Shown here piece by piece: positions 1-13,100 of a DNA stretch of 62,373 nt; within the stretch, counting starts at the first letter, position 1; each line of letters opens with the position of its first letter. The notes beneath the pieces were generated by a model. That model made no database searches, was not told where the DNA came from, and saw only the letters and a program-made list of their open reading frames with translations. A program made the translations under genes and the position numbers. The DNA is from Branchiostoma floridae (lineage: Eukaryota; Chordata; Leptocardii; Amphioxiformes; Branchiostomatidae), in contig NC_049985.1 of the NCBI RefSeq assembly GCF_000003815.2, forward strand, positions 24,822,714 through 24,885,086, given 5' to 3'.

Positions 1-240
1 ATATGTAGCCGATGAAGTTGGCGCTTGTGTGGAGAGAACCCAATGTCAAACAGGGCTAAGCGTGTACACCCGCCCTCGTTACAGTTCATCACTGTGGTAG
101 ACTTCCTTATCCAGACTGCTTCCAAGTGTGTTCTCGCCGCAAAAGCGCGAGCTACATTGGCTACATATAGCGGCGAGAAGCAGAACTCCAGTTAGAAGCT
201 CTGAGGAAGATGTCTGACAGACATCGAAACTTCAGCAGGT
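1..240 (-). mobile_element. Penelope-like retroelement remnant, cut by window edge
   Basis: This stretch aligns by eye with 11080-11355. On the minus strand it encodes a decayed version of the C-terminal tail seen there (EAVWIRKS...MN..EGG). The right end carries a plus-strand hammerhead-like hairpin at 198-236, in which GTC after GAAAC has changed to TTC. The element begins upstream of the window. Confidence 0.6.
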
Positions 241-325
241 AATGATAATAACTGGTTGTGCAAAAGAAAATTCCTATATCCTATGATCTAACTATTAATA
301 ATTATGAAATCATATTCGGGTCTAG

Positions 326-496
326 GAGTATGTTGTGGAGTCCCTGGCACCATTCGAGATGGAGTGCATAATTCCACAGGACTCTGTTACGGTGACGTGA
401 CTACATACAGCTGCATCCCGGGCTTCCTTCTGAAGGGCAACGCTACTGTTCTGTGTGACGACTTAGGATACTGGGGGAAAGCACCATATTGTGAAC
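326..496 (+). CDS. Exon: sushi (CCP) domain
   Basis: Acceptor tctag at 321-325 and donor GT at 497. The phase-1 exon encodes about 57 residues with the sushi pattern: CGVPG near the start, a TTYSC strand, a C in VLCDD, and the closing GYWGKAPYC with its conserved Trp. Upstream coding sequence must exist outside the window. Confidence 0.8.
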
Positions 497-1138
497 GTAC
501 GAAGAATTGAATTCTCAACATAGTTAAAGAGGTTCATCAGTCACATATGAATACAGTTACTCCAAATTTTCATCAAGCAATACCTGTTTTAAAGGTAAGG
601 TACGTACCTCCAAATTTTCGACGGCTGACAGTCCATCTTGCTCACGGAGAATGAACTAGTATCGATTTCGCGAGAGAACACGAGAACTAGGTCAGGCTGG
701 CGTAGATGATCATTGCCTGACCTTAGTAGTAGTTCTCGTGTTCTCTTGCGAGATTGAGACTAGTTCATTCTCCGTGATCAAGATGGACCGTCAGCAGTCG
801 AAAATTTGGAAGTATGTACCTTACCTCTAAAAAGAGTCATTGCTTCAAGGAAATTTGGAGTAACTGAATTCTCAACGAATGAACATATAACGATTATAGA
901 CATAAAACTATACATGTGACGACTACTTATAATTGATCAAAAAATGCCGTGTCCTGTTTGATAGATATATACATGATATTTTTAATAAAACCGAAGGAAC
1001 ATGGTACTAAGTCACTATATATAAATCCCTCATGATTATAGGAAATACAATATCTAACCTTTAGGTCTTGTTGATAAAACCACAATATCTGTTTTTCACA
1101 ACTACTGGAAGGTTTCCTAGTACTTGAAACATAAAAGG

Positions 1139-1181
<43 letters not shown>

Positions 1182-4100
1182 AATGAATGCTATGATCTTC
1201 GACTTATTATTTTCTATGGTTGTTGAAAGTTCCTCATTAGATAGAATTTTAACTTTCCATCTGCAGCAAACAGCTTGTGTGACAGAACTACTCTAGCAGT
1301 TCCGCCAGCTGGCTCCAAAGTCTGCTTTGAAAGTCCCCAAGGCACTGTACCTGTGGAATACTGTCAGATGCACTGTAACGCACCTACGGTGTATAACAGG
1401 TATGTATTTTTTTTTAAATCCCTCACAGTCTTAAGCTACGCTCTCACCGGACGTGGGCACGCTTGCGGCATTGCGGGGTTTCGTTCTCTGCGTCACTATT
1501 TTGTTATTTTCTCCGATTTCTTATGAATCAGACATTGCGTAATACGTAAAAATATGGCATAGAAGACGACAAAATGCACAACAAGTAAGAAAACTCGTTC
1601 TTTATCTCTGAAATTCGTTGAGTATCTTCCGAACCCTACAATGCCGCAAGCGTGCCCCACGTCCGGTGAGAGTGCATCTGAAGTATTCATATGTTCATAT
1701 TTTCTGTTTATTTTATAATTGCATACATCAAAAGTGTGATCTATCTTTTTACTTAAGTGATCTTTAATGGCAACATTTCGACTACTTCAGTGAATCATTA
1801 CTGAAACATTTTCAATCATTACTGAAACATAACTATGGATTTTTAAAGAAACGACAAGATGTACGAATGCAGTGTAGAAACGTCCTGGCTGTGGATGGTT
1901 CGAGTTCACCACGCCGGAGGCCAGCAGGTCATGTACAGTGTTGACGTAGGAGAATGTTCAGGTACGTCGTTTCATGCAAGTGTACTCTAATCTTCAGTCA
2001 AAAAGTCTGTTACAGTTACATTGTCGATACTTGCTTTCTTTCTCCACCAGTTTAGTTCAGGGACTTGAGGAGCTTTTTTCCAACATGGCTGTACTCTGGG
2101 AGTCGGTGTTAGGACTAAACTATAGGAGGACTGAACCAACTTAACATATGGGTGTTAGTCTGACTACACATAACATAAACCAACATAAGTGGCGTGATCA
2201 CTTCCCTTCCATATTTCTATCTCTCTCTTATTACCTTTCACCAACTAGCTATGTCCAACTATTAACATCAGTGGCACTCAACTTTTAATTGCAAGATAAA
2301 TACAACTTACATCACATACAACCAAGAAGTCACGTAAACGACAATGGCTTCTATGTCTTCATCAATCTTCAACTTGTAATAACTATCCAAAAATTTACCT
2401 GTATATCCTTGTTTGAGAGTGACGGTATGCCTCTGCTCCCTTCTCCAGTGAGCTTACTAATAACGGACCATGGCAGTTCGAGTGGTCCCATCGCATTGCT
2501 CTTGTTGCAATTCCAATAACGTTAAAGTCAAAGTTAAAAGTTACCTTGCTGTAGAACTCGTTGTGTTGTATATCCTTACAGCTCCTTTGGACCCATTCGC
2601 TGCCATCACAGTGGGAGGACTTATCATCACGGCCAGCGCACCACTAGACATGACTGCTATCGAGGATGAGATGAAACAGCTGCTGTTAACAACTGGGCTT
2701 TGCACAATCCCATGCCAGGTAAGATGATAATAATAATGTTATCGGGTGTACTTGTAGCCAATAGGCAATGAGACTGATTTACATGGAGGAGGCGCCTCCA
2801 CGAGCACGGGACCCCCGTTTGACGTCCCTTCCGAAAGACAATTTCGTGGAATTCTTGGTCTCCCATCCAAGAACTGTTCGGACTAGCTGCACGCTGCTTA
2901 ACTTCCGAGATCGGGGGATCGGGTGTATCGATATAGCAAATAACTATATAGCAAAAACTATGAGATTTTTTAATGTCTCTTATTACACGATAGCAAAAGA
3001 TTTCCATCGCAGTCACTGGTTTGCACTTAAGATGTTTTTTTTTTGTATAGAGATTAGTATATATTTGTTGGATAGACCTCGTGGTTCGATAAACTGAATG
3101 AGATGTAAATTGAGAACATTCCAGTTTGGTTAAGGTCCATTTTACTGTTTCGCTTCTACGTTAAAGTATTATAAGTGGCGCTATAGTATGGAGCATGCGT
3201 CCTAGACATCTATATATTTGTTTGAAACTTTCAACATCTACAGATAGGTGAAATAAGCGTGGATGTGTCACCTACTGCAAGAGTAGGACCACGTCTGAAA
3301 CAACAGAGCGGCCGTGTTGAGTATCAGGTCTCCATCCAGCTTCTTGCCTACGCTGACCCGACCGTGGTGACCTCAACCAACACCATTCAGATGGAATGGG
3401 TACGTCTGGCAGGAGAACTCAGGTAAAGATGTTAAGAATCAAAACATTTTCTTCTGTTGACAAGTTTTTTTATTATCAATTGTAAAATCCTGTGAAGAGA
3501 AGACCTTACAAGTTTGCAGTTCAAGTAACTATCAATTTTAATGTAAAAGGCAAATTAATCATACCTTTAATGTACGTAGTTCAGTGGTTAACAATCATAC
3601 CTTACGGCAAATAGGTTGCGACCCTGCATCCTCACTCGACATTCACGCTGCTAGAGAGGTTGGCTAAATTGGCATTTTGACCTTCCATTGCTTTCTCATT
3701 AATGAATTAAGAAAGAATAGAGCCGTAACGAATTTTGATAGATGGGCATGAAAGAATTCTAAATCTGCTTTTTGGGGGCCATATTGATGACGTCATCGGG
3801 TTTTATTGCCCCTAATATTATTTTTTTCTATGACAAAATATAGCGCTTTGGTACATACCACTGCAATGAAACGATGTTTTTCATGTGCCGTGGTCCACTG
3901 TTCATTATGCTTCACGATAGGAACAATTAAATGGAAATTTCTCCCGTATATTATCACATGACATTTATGTATATATACGACTGTATTCCCTGTCTCAAAT
4001 TAGCTTAACTAGTAGTTGAAGATCAATAGGCTCTATTCCAAAATACGGCAGCCATTTTGGATTTTCCGGGGTCATCTGGGGGCATTGCACCAAACGAGGT

Positions 4101-7100
4101 TGTCTCTAAGCGGGCCTACCAATACGTGCTTTCAATCAGGGTCAGCCTCGTTTTGATGCAATGACCCAAAAAAATCCAAAATGGCCACCGTATCTGGAAT
4201 AGGATCTATTCCACTTTATTACTTTGATCTTTACCGGTTACCTCCTTATCCTAGACGCGTGGCTTCGGAACTTGAGACGATGGTGGCTACGCATAGTTTG
4301 GCCTTGCCCATCGCTGGAAGCCATCTGTCAATCAATCCCGGTGGTTTATATACTTCATCACCGAGCCTTGGATGTATGGATGGTGAAATAAAGCAGGGAA
4401 TTGAATGTGGTACGTTTCTTTCCTTCTTATCTTTACATTCTCCTTCTTCACCCCCAGCCTATATATGCCACGTGAGCTAATAAACGGACGTGTGGCATTA
4501 TTGACTGGTCAAATAAAAAAGGATCAGGGCATTCAGAGGACAAATCAAAATTTATTGTTGATGAGTACTTCAGTAACCCATTTGCTTTGTTTAAGAAAAT
4601 AGCGTACAATAGTATCTCTTATGATAATCAAAAGATCTTGATTGACTGACATATATACTAAATAGGTTCAGAAATAGATTATCAACTGTAACTGGTAGAT
4701 TCAGTAAAGTAACATTTCTAACACATGACTCTAGTGGAAAGTCTAAGGCTCTAAGTAGTTTCCACCCTCTTCCCTAATCGGGTAAAGCTATACGTGTTTA
4801 CTGGCCGATGGTAATGAACTTCTCAGCTTCCATCAAATAGTAAGTTACGAAGTAATTTTGAGTACTGAAATTGCTTTCTGCCTACTCGTTACGGGCTTTA
4901 CTGTGAAATTCAAGTGACAAAAGTAACGCACATTTTGTTGAAGATTCTGGAAGTTCCATCGTATGGGGTCACTTTGCGGTTACCGAAGGGTTCGCTTAGC
5001 GGTTTCGCGTAAGAGAAACTTTGTTCGCTTTCGAGCCTTGTAGAAAAGTAAGGAAGTAATTTAGAGTACTCAAATTACTTTCTGCCTACTCGTTACGGAT
5101 TGTAGTATGAAATTCAAGTGACAAAAGTAACGCACATTTTGTCGAAGATTCTGGAAGTTCCATAGTATGGGGTCACTTTGCAGTTACCGAAGGGTTCGCT
5201 TAGCGGTTTCGCCAAGGGGAAACTTCGTTCGCTTTCGAGCCTTGTAGAAAGGTAAGGAAGTAACTTTGAGTACTCAAATTGCTTTCTGCCTACTCCTTAC
5301 GGGTTTACCTATGAAATTTAAGTGACAAAAGTAACGCTAATTTTGTTGAAGATTCTGGAAGTTCCATCGTATGGGGTCACTTTGCGGTTACCGAAGGGTT
5401 CGCTTAGCGGTTTCGCGTAGAAGAAACTTTGTTCGCTTTCGAGCCTTGTAGAAAAGTAAGGAAGTAATTCTTTGTACTCAAATTGCTTTCTGCCTACTCG
5501 TTACGGGTTTTACTATGAAATTCAAGTGACAAAAGCAACGCACATTTTCTTGAAGATTCTGGAAGTTCCATCGTATGGGGTCACTTGGCGGTTACCGAAG
5601 GGTTTGCTTAGCGATTTCGCTTAGGAGAAACTTCGTTCGCTTTTGAGCCTTGTAGAAAACTAAGGAAGTAACTTTGAGTACTGAAATTGTTTTCTGCCTA
5701 CTCGTTACGGGTTTTACTATGAAATTCAAGTGACAAAAGTAACGCACATTTTCTTGAAGATTCTGGAAGTTCCATCGTATGGGGTCACTTGGCGGTTACC
5801 GAAGGGTTGGCTTAGCGGTTTCGCCAAGGGGAAACTTCGTTTGCTTTCGAGCCTTCTAGAAAAGTAAGGAAGTAATTTTGAATACTCAAATTGCTTTCTG
5901 CCTACTCGTTACGGGTTTTACTACGAATTTCAAGTGACTAAAGTAACGCACATTTTGTCGAAAATTCTGGAAGTTTCATAGTATGGGGTCACTTCGATTC
6001 CCGGTTACGGAAGGGTTCTCTTAGCGGTTTCGCCAAGGGGAAACTTCGTTCGCTTTCGAGCCTTATAGAAAAGTAAGGAAGCAATTTTGAGTACTCAAAT
6101 TGCTGTCTACTCGTTACGGGTTTTACTATAAAATTCAAGTGACAAAAGTAACGCACATATTGTCAAAGATTCTGGAAGTTCCATCGTATGGGGTCACTTT
6201 GTGGTTACTAAAGGGTTCGCTTAGCGGTTTCGCCAAGGGGAAACTTCGTTCACTTTCGAGCCTTGTAGAAAAGTAAGGAAGTAATTCTTTGTACTCAAAT
6301 TGCTTTCTGCCTACTCGTTACGTGTTTAACTATGAAATTCAATTGAAAAAAAGTAACGCAAATATTGTCGAAGATTCTGGAAGTTCCATCGAATGGGGTC
6401 ACATTGCGGTTACCAAAGGGTTCGCTTAGCGGTTTCGCCAAGGGGAAACTTTGTTCGCTTTCGAGCCTTGTTGAAAAGTAAGGAAGTAATTCTGAGTACT
6501 GAAATTGCTTTCTGCCTACTCGTTACGTGTTTAACTATGAAATTCAATTGAAAAAAAGTAACGCAAATATTGTCGAAGATTCTGGAAGTTCCATCGTATG
6601 GGGTCACTTTGCGGTTACCGAAGGGTTCGCTTAGCGGTTTCGCCAAGGGGAAACTTCGTTCGCTTTCGAGCCTTGTAGAAAAGTGAGGACATAACTTTGA
6701 GTACTGAAATTGCTTTCTGCTTATTCGTTACGGGTTTAACTATGAAATCCAAGTGACAAAAGTAACGCACATTTTGTTGAAGATTCTGGAAGTTCCATCG
6801 TATGGGGTCACTTTGCGGTTACCGAAGGGTTCGCTTAGCGGTATCGCGAAGGGGAAACATCGTTCGCTTTCGAGCCTTGTTGAAAAGTAAGGAAGTAATT
6901 TTTAGTACTCCAATTGATTTCTGCCTACTCGTTATGGTATTTGGTTTTAAATTCAAGTGACAAAAGTAACGTAAATTTTGTTGAAGATTCTGGAATTCGA
7001 AGTTTCATCGTATGGGGTCACTTTGCGGTTACCGAACGGTTGGCTTAGCGGTTTCACCAAGGGGAAACTTCGTTCGCTTTCGAGCCTTGTAGAAAAGTAA

Positions 7101-10100
7101 GGAAGTAATTTTTAGCACTATAATTGCTTTCTGCCTACTCGTTACGGGTTCAACTATGAAATCCAAGTGACAAAAGTAACGCACATTTTGTTGAAGATTC
7201 TGGAACTTACATCGTATGGGGTCACTTTGCGGTTACCGAAGGGTTCGCTTAGCGGTTTCGCCAAGGGGAAACTTCGTTCGCTTTCGAGCCTTGTAGAAAA
7301 GTAAGGAAGTAATTTTTAGTACTGAAATTCCTTTCTGCCTACTCGTTACGGGATTTTTTTTAGAATTTAAGTTACAAAAATAACGCACATTTTGTTGAAG
7401 ATTCTGGAAGTTCCATTGTATGGGGTCACTTTGCGGTTACCGAAGGGTTCGCTTAGCGGTTACGCCAAGGGGAAACTTCGTTCGCTTTCGAGCCTTGTAG
7501 AAAAGTAAGGAAGTAATTTTAAGTACTGAAATTGCTTTCAACCTACTCGTTACGGGTTTTACTATGAAATTCAAGTGACAAAAGTAACGCACATTCTGTT
7601 GAAGATTCTGGAAGTTTCATCGTATGTGGGTCATTTTGTGATAATCGAAGGGTTCGCTTAGCGGTTTTGCGTAGGGGAAACTTCGTTCGCTTTCGACCCT
7701 TGTAGATAAGTAAGGAAGTAATTTTGAGTACTCCAACTGCTTTCTGCCTACTCGTTATGGGGTTTACTTTGAAATTCAAGTGACAAAAATAACGCACATT
7801 TTGTCGAAGATTCTGGAAGTTCCATCGTATGGGGACACTTTGCTGTTACCGAAGGGTTCTCTTAGCGGTTTCGCCAAGGGGAAACTTCGTTAGCTTTCGA
7901 GCCTTCTAGAAAAGTAAGGAAGTAATTTTGAGTACTCAAATTGCTGTCTACTCGTTACGGGTTTTACTATGAAATTCAAGTGACAAAAGAAACGCTCATA
8001 TTGTCGAAGATTCTGGAAGTTCCATCGTATGGGGTCACTTTGCGGTTACCGAAGGGTTCGCTTAGCGGTTTCGCCAAGGGGAAACTTCGTTAGCTTTCGA
8101 GACTTGTAGAAAAGTAAGGAAGTAATTTTGAGTACTCAAATTGCTTTTTGCCTACTCGTTACGGGTTTTACTTTGAAATTCAAGTGACAAAAGTAACGCA
8201 CATATTGTTGAAGATTCTCGAAGTTCCATAGTATGGGGTCACTTGTTACTGAAGGGTTCACTTAGCGGTTTCGCCAAGGGGAAACTTCCTTCGCTTTCGA
8301 GCCTTGTAAAAAAGTAAGGAAGTAATTTTGAGTACTCAAATTGCTTTCAGCCTACATATTACAGGTTTAACTATGAAATTCAAGTGACAAAATTAACGCA
8401 CATTTTGTTGAAGATTCTGGAAACTCCCGCGTATGGGATCACTTTGCGGTTACCGAAGGGTTTGCTTAGCGGTTTCGCCAAGGGGAAACTTCGTTCGCTT
8501 TCGAGCCTTCTAGAAAAGTAAGGAAGTAATTTTAAGTACTGAAATTGCTTTCTACCTACTCGTTACTGGTTTTACTATGAAATTCAAGTGACAAAAGTAA
8601 CGCACATTCTGTTGAAGATTCTGGAAGTTCCATCGTATGGGGTCACTTTGCGGTTACCGAAGGGTTGGCTTAGCGGTTACGCCAAGGGGAAACTTCGTTC
8701 GCTTTCGAGCCTTGTAGAAAAGTAAGGAAGTAATTTTAAGTACTGAAATTGCTTTCTACCTACTCGTTACTGGTTTTACTATGAAATTCAAGTGACAAAA
8801 GTAACGCACATTTTGTCGAAGATTCTGGAAGTTCCATCGTATGGGGTCACTTTGCGGTTACCGAAGGGTTCGCTTAGCGGTTTCGCCAAGGGAAAACGTC
8901 GTTTGCTTTCGAGCCTGGTAGAAAAGTAAGCAAGTAATTTTCAGTACTGAAATTACTTTCGGCCTACTCGTTACCGGTTTTACTATGAAATTCATGTGAC
9001 AAAACTAACGCACATTTTGTCGAAGATTCTTGAAATTCCATCGTATGGGGTCACTTTGCGGTTACCGAAGGGTTCGCTTAGCGGTTTCGCCAAGGGGGAA
9101 CTTCGTTCGCTTTCGAGCCTTGTAGAAAAGCAAGGAAGTAATTTTGAGTACTCAAATTGCTTTCTGCCTACTCGTTACGGGTTTTACTATGAAATTCAAG
9201 TTACAAAAGTAACGCACATTTTGTTGAAGATTCTCGAAGTTCCATCGTATGGGGTCACTTTGCGGTTACCGAAGGGTTCGCTTAGCGTTTTCGCCAAGGG
9301 GAAACTTCGTTCGCTTTCGAGCCTTGTAGAAAAGTAACTTCATCACATAGAACTTCACTCTGTACCGGTAGACTTGCCCTACTCCATGAGTGACTGTCCA
9401 CCGTTTGAACCCATCCCTTCTTATCGAGAACAATTTGTATTGATAAGCGGGATAGAGGCATGGAATGGATGTAACAATATCTGTATAATAATTATTTTTT
9501 ATTAAGCTGTAAATTGCTTGCATAGTTTGTTATAATTGTTTATCTAAAATACAGTAGAGGCCGCTTAATTGCATACCCCATTTGCCAGCGTATTTCGTGC
9601 AATTATCCATATGGTGCAATAATGCGGAGTTATATCCAGCTGGACTACACTGGTTTGGGATTTCGAGATTCCCTGCAATTAATTGAATTGTGCAATAAAC
9701 TGGCTTCTACTGAACGATGAATATTAACAGTTCATTGCAGCTTTGGTTTCACTGCCCTACCATAAAAGTAAAATCCCATTGTTCAAAATGTTGAAAAGTT
9801 ATGTATTCTTTAACATTGTGCTACACATCTACTCACAGTACCATGTGGTCCCGGAACGTACCATGACGTGTTTGAACAGACCTGCCGTGCATGTTCTTAT
9901 GCTACTTACCAGGACGAGTTCGGGCAGACAGAGTGCAAGTCTTGTCCAAATGGAACAACAACGGCAAAGTCTGGAGCTAAAAATGTAACCGAGTGCAAAG
10001 GTATGTTAGCAAAGTCGAAGTCGAGGCTTTATATATATGTCAATATATAGAGAGATAGAGACAGAGAGAAAGAGAACTTTTTATCTAGGTTGGTCTAAGG

Positions 10101-13100
10101 TGCACTCTCACTGCACTTGCGTCAAGCTTGCGTCACTGCGGGGTCCGTTCGCTGCGCCACCGATTTTGTTTTTTTCTTCTATTTTTATAATCTAGATATT
10201 GCGTAATAATTACTACTAAAAGCATGACTTAGAAGACGACAAAATACACAAAAAAAGTAAAAAAGATCGTTGAGTATCTTTCGAACCTCGCAGTGACGCA
10301 AGCGTGACTCAAGTGCAGTGAGAGTGCACCTTAATTGGCATGTTGACCTTCCATTCCTAGTTTAAGAAATTATTCATCATTTACGTAAAGTGTTTTTTTT
10401 TCTGAGAACATATTTCTAATTTTCAATTCTATTGTCTAAGGTGTACTTTCGGTGAGACAAATTAGCAATTGATCGTCTTGTCATTGAAATGGCACCTTGC
10501 CAAACTAGCTTATGGGTGGGTAACTCCTGTGACGTCACGACCTGTTCCTAGTTTGTCGCGATGCTGTTGTCCTACCGGTACCAAAGATTTTGATGTTTGT
10601 AAGACAAAGTGTTTACGTGCATGACTCTTCGCTCTGACTGCCACCTTGCACTCCTACAGTATACGATGATTGTGACTGCGGCATCCACCCCTGTGACCTC
10701 ACCCAGGATGGATATGCTTGTACCTGCCTGCCTGGCTATCAAATGCTCGGGGTCAGCGCTGAAAATGAGACCTGCATTGGTACTGAACTAGTTACTCTGA
10801 TCCAATTACAGCTTTGCATAAGGATATATTTTCCATGGATTACCTGGTACATTATTGGAGGTATTTTTTTTTTGTTCAAAAGAAAGCAAAAGTTATATCC
10901 AATAGAAGCTTTCTCGACAACGTCTGACAAAATAGTTTTTACTTGCGGCAGGAACAATTTACAGATGGGATATATGAGAATTCTTTTGCACAACCAAAAT
11001 TTGACTTACTTGCTGACGTTTCGATGTCTGTCAGACATCTTCCTCAGAGCTTCTAACTGGAGTTCTGCTTCTCGCCGCTATATGTAGCCGATGTAGGTGG
11101 CGCTTTTGCGGCGAGAAGAACACTGTCCCAAACGTGGCTCAGCTTGTACCCCCCCTCGTCCCGGTTCATCACTGGGGCGGACTTCCTTATCCAGACTGCT
11201 TCTTTAATCCAACGTATTCGTCTGTTGTCTTCTCGATCTATAACCTTGGCCCCCTCCCAGTCAATCACACAGTTCCGGCTACATATAGCGGTGAGAAGCA
11301 GAACTCCAGTTAGAAGCTCTGAGGAAGATGTCTGATAGACATCGAAACGTCAGCAAGTAAGTCAAATTTTCATATGTTCTATATTCTACCAACCTGATGA
11401 AATTATTTTCGGAATTTACAGATGATAATTTAAGTGTTAAAACATATTTTATGATGTTATATAGACATCGACGAGTGCCAGCAGCCAGATGTCTGCCCCG
11501 GAGCCAGATGTATCAACAGACCAGGAACATACTCCTGTCAGTGTCTGCCTGGGTACGAGGAACCAAGCTGCATTGGTGGGCTTCTTTTATAATTACTCCC
11601 AAAGTAATGTTTTGGAGGCATTTGCGTTTTTTTTTTTTTTTAGTTTTTGCTAAATGTATGATATTTGTATGTAACGGTAGTTAACCTTTATTCGCGGGCT
11701 GACCTTTATCCGTTGTATTCAAGACTAGGTTATTTAGGGACAGATTAAGTTAACGGACAGTGGTTTCAAACTGCAATACGTAACAAAAATGCATTCAAAA
11801 CCACTGTCCATCGACTCGATATCCCTAAACGTTCCGTTCCTAACGTTGTAAGTAGAACGATATAGGGTACCTCGCGGATAATGGTGATCTAGTGTTAGGT
11901 AGGTGCTGGCGAATTGAATGAGATGTTCGATTTGTGTACACCTGTTGGCCACCTATTGTATAACAGTAGAAATTCCGTTTTTTTTCGTATTTTTTTTTGT
12001 CTTGTACTCTGGGCACCCTGTCGTAACTATCTAGTTATCGTAGATATCTCTTAGACTCGAGAAGGTATTAATCATTTGTCTTTGGGAACTGAAAGTCTTG
12101 CGGTACCAGGACTTGCGCTTCCACTAGTCAATACACTAGCATACCACTTGCACAGATTTACTGCATTTTGTCAATCATATGTTATTCTTATTTTCTTTTA
12201 ATAGCGGCATCGATATAAGTTGTCTTAACTTGAGTGGACCACTACTTGTCTGTTATTTTGCCTTTATGTGTTTGTTCAATAAAAAAAAAATTTTACTGTA
12301 GGATTTAACGCTTCTGAAAAAGAACATTGGGAATTGATAGAAGGACAGTTGTTACTTATCTTCATTCTTCAATGAGACAGCGTCTATGTATCAATATTGA
12401 TTATTTTCTTACCGGACCACTTTGATTCGTAGATCAAGAACGACGCGTAAATTAGGAACTCATACATGCTATCATAATGTTAAGATAGGTAAATACAGAA
12501 AAGATTACTTTGTAATTAGAAAAGATAGTGACGCTGTATACAGTACAAACCTGATAGAGATTGTGTCCATTGTACTAAAATTTAGACATGTGCAAACTCA
12601 ATGTATGTCCATATAACATAGCGTAAAATCTTTTGTCTAAGTGTTAGACTTGGACATTTTATCGTTTCACTATCATTTCCTGACAAAAGACGACATTAAA
12701 TCTTGAAGAGATTAAATAAATGTAAGCAATAAGCGTTGTTGTATAGTCGTCAGAATTACACGATGTCGAATAGATAAATTTGTATTGTATCAGGCGTTAT
12801 TATCTCGCAAAGAAGGTTATATTTTGGATAGCGTTTGTGTGTAGAACACCGGCATAACTGTAGAACGCATGGATGGATTGTAGTGATATTTGATATGTGG
12901 GTAGATCTTGATAAAACCTAGAAAAGCTTACATTTTGGACCTCCTAGCATCCTGTTACAATACTGCAGCGGAACTTCCTGGATCGATATTTCGAAGAGGT
13001 TGACGGATTGTCATGATTTTTGGTATGTAGATATCCTTAATGATGATTCATATAATTACAAAAAAGTTATGTAAATTGGCATCTAATTTGCATAACTAAT

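Larger units (their letters stand above)
10996..11370 (-). mobile_element. Penelope-like element fragment with inverted hammerhead-bearing ends
   Basis: Inverted arms of about 95 bases start AAAATTTGACTTACTTGCTG at 10996 and end with the complement at 11370. The interior, read on the minus strand (about 11268-11056), encodes KVIDREDNRRIRWIKEAVWI followed by RKSAPVMNRDEGGYKLSHVW, which resembles the C-terminal tail of Penelope-like reverse transcriptase/GIY-YIG proteins. Only this tail remains. A fragment shared with 21686-21720 (CCAACCTGATGAAATTATTTT) extends the homology to about 11418. Confidence 0.7.

Noticed and set aside
4847-9336. 204-bp units as an in-frame protein repeat of 68 residues
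   Set aside because: The length is a multiple of three and one boundary is open (8996-9337), but nearly all other unit boundaries contain TAA, and indels of 4-6 bases break the frame.
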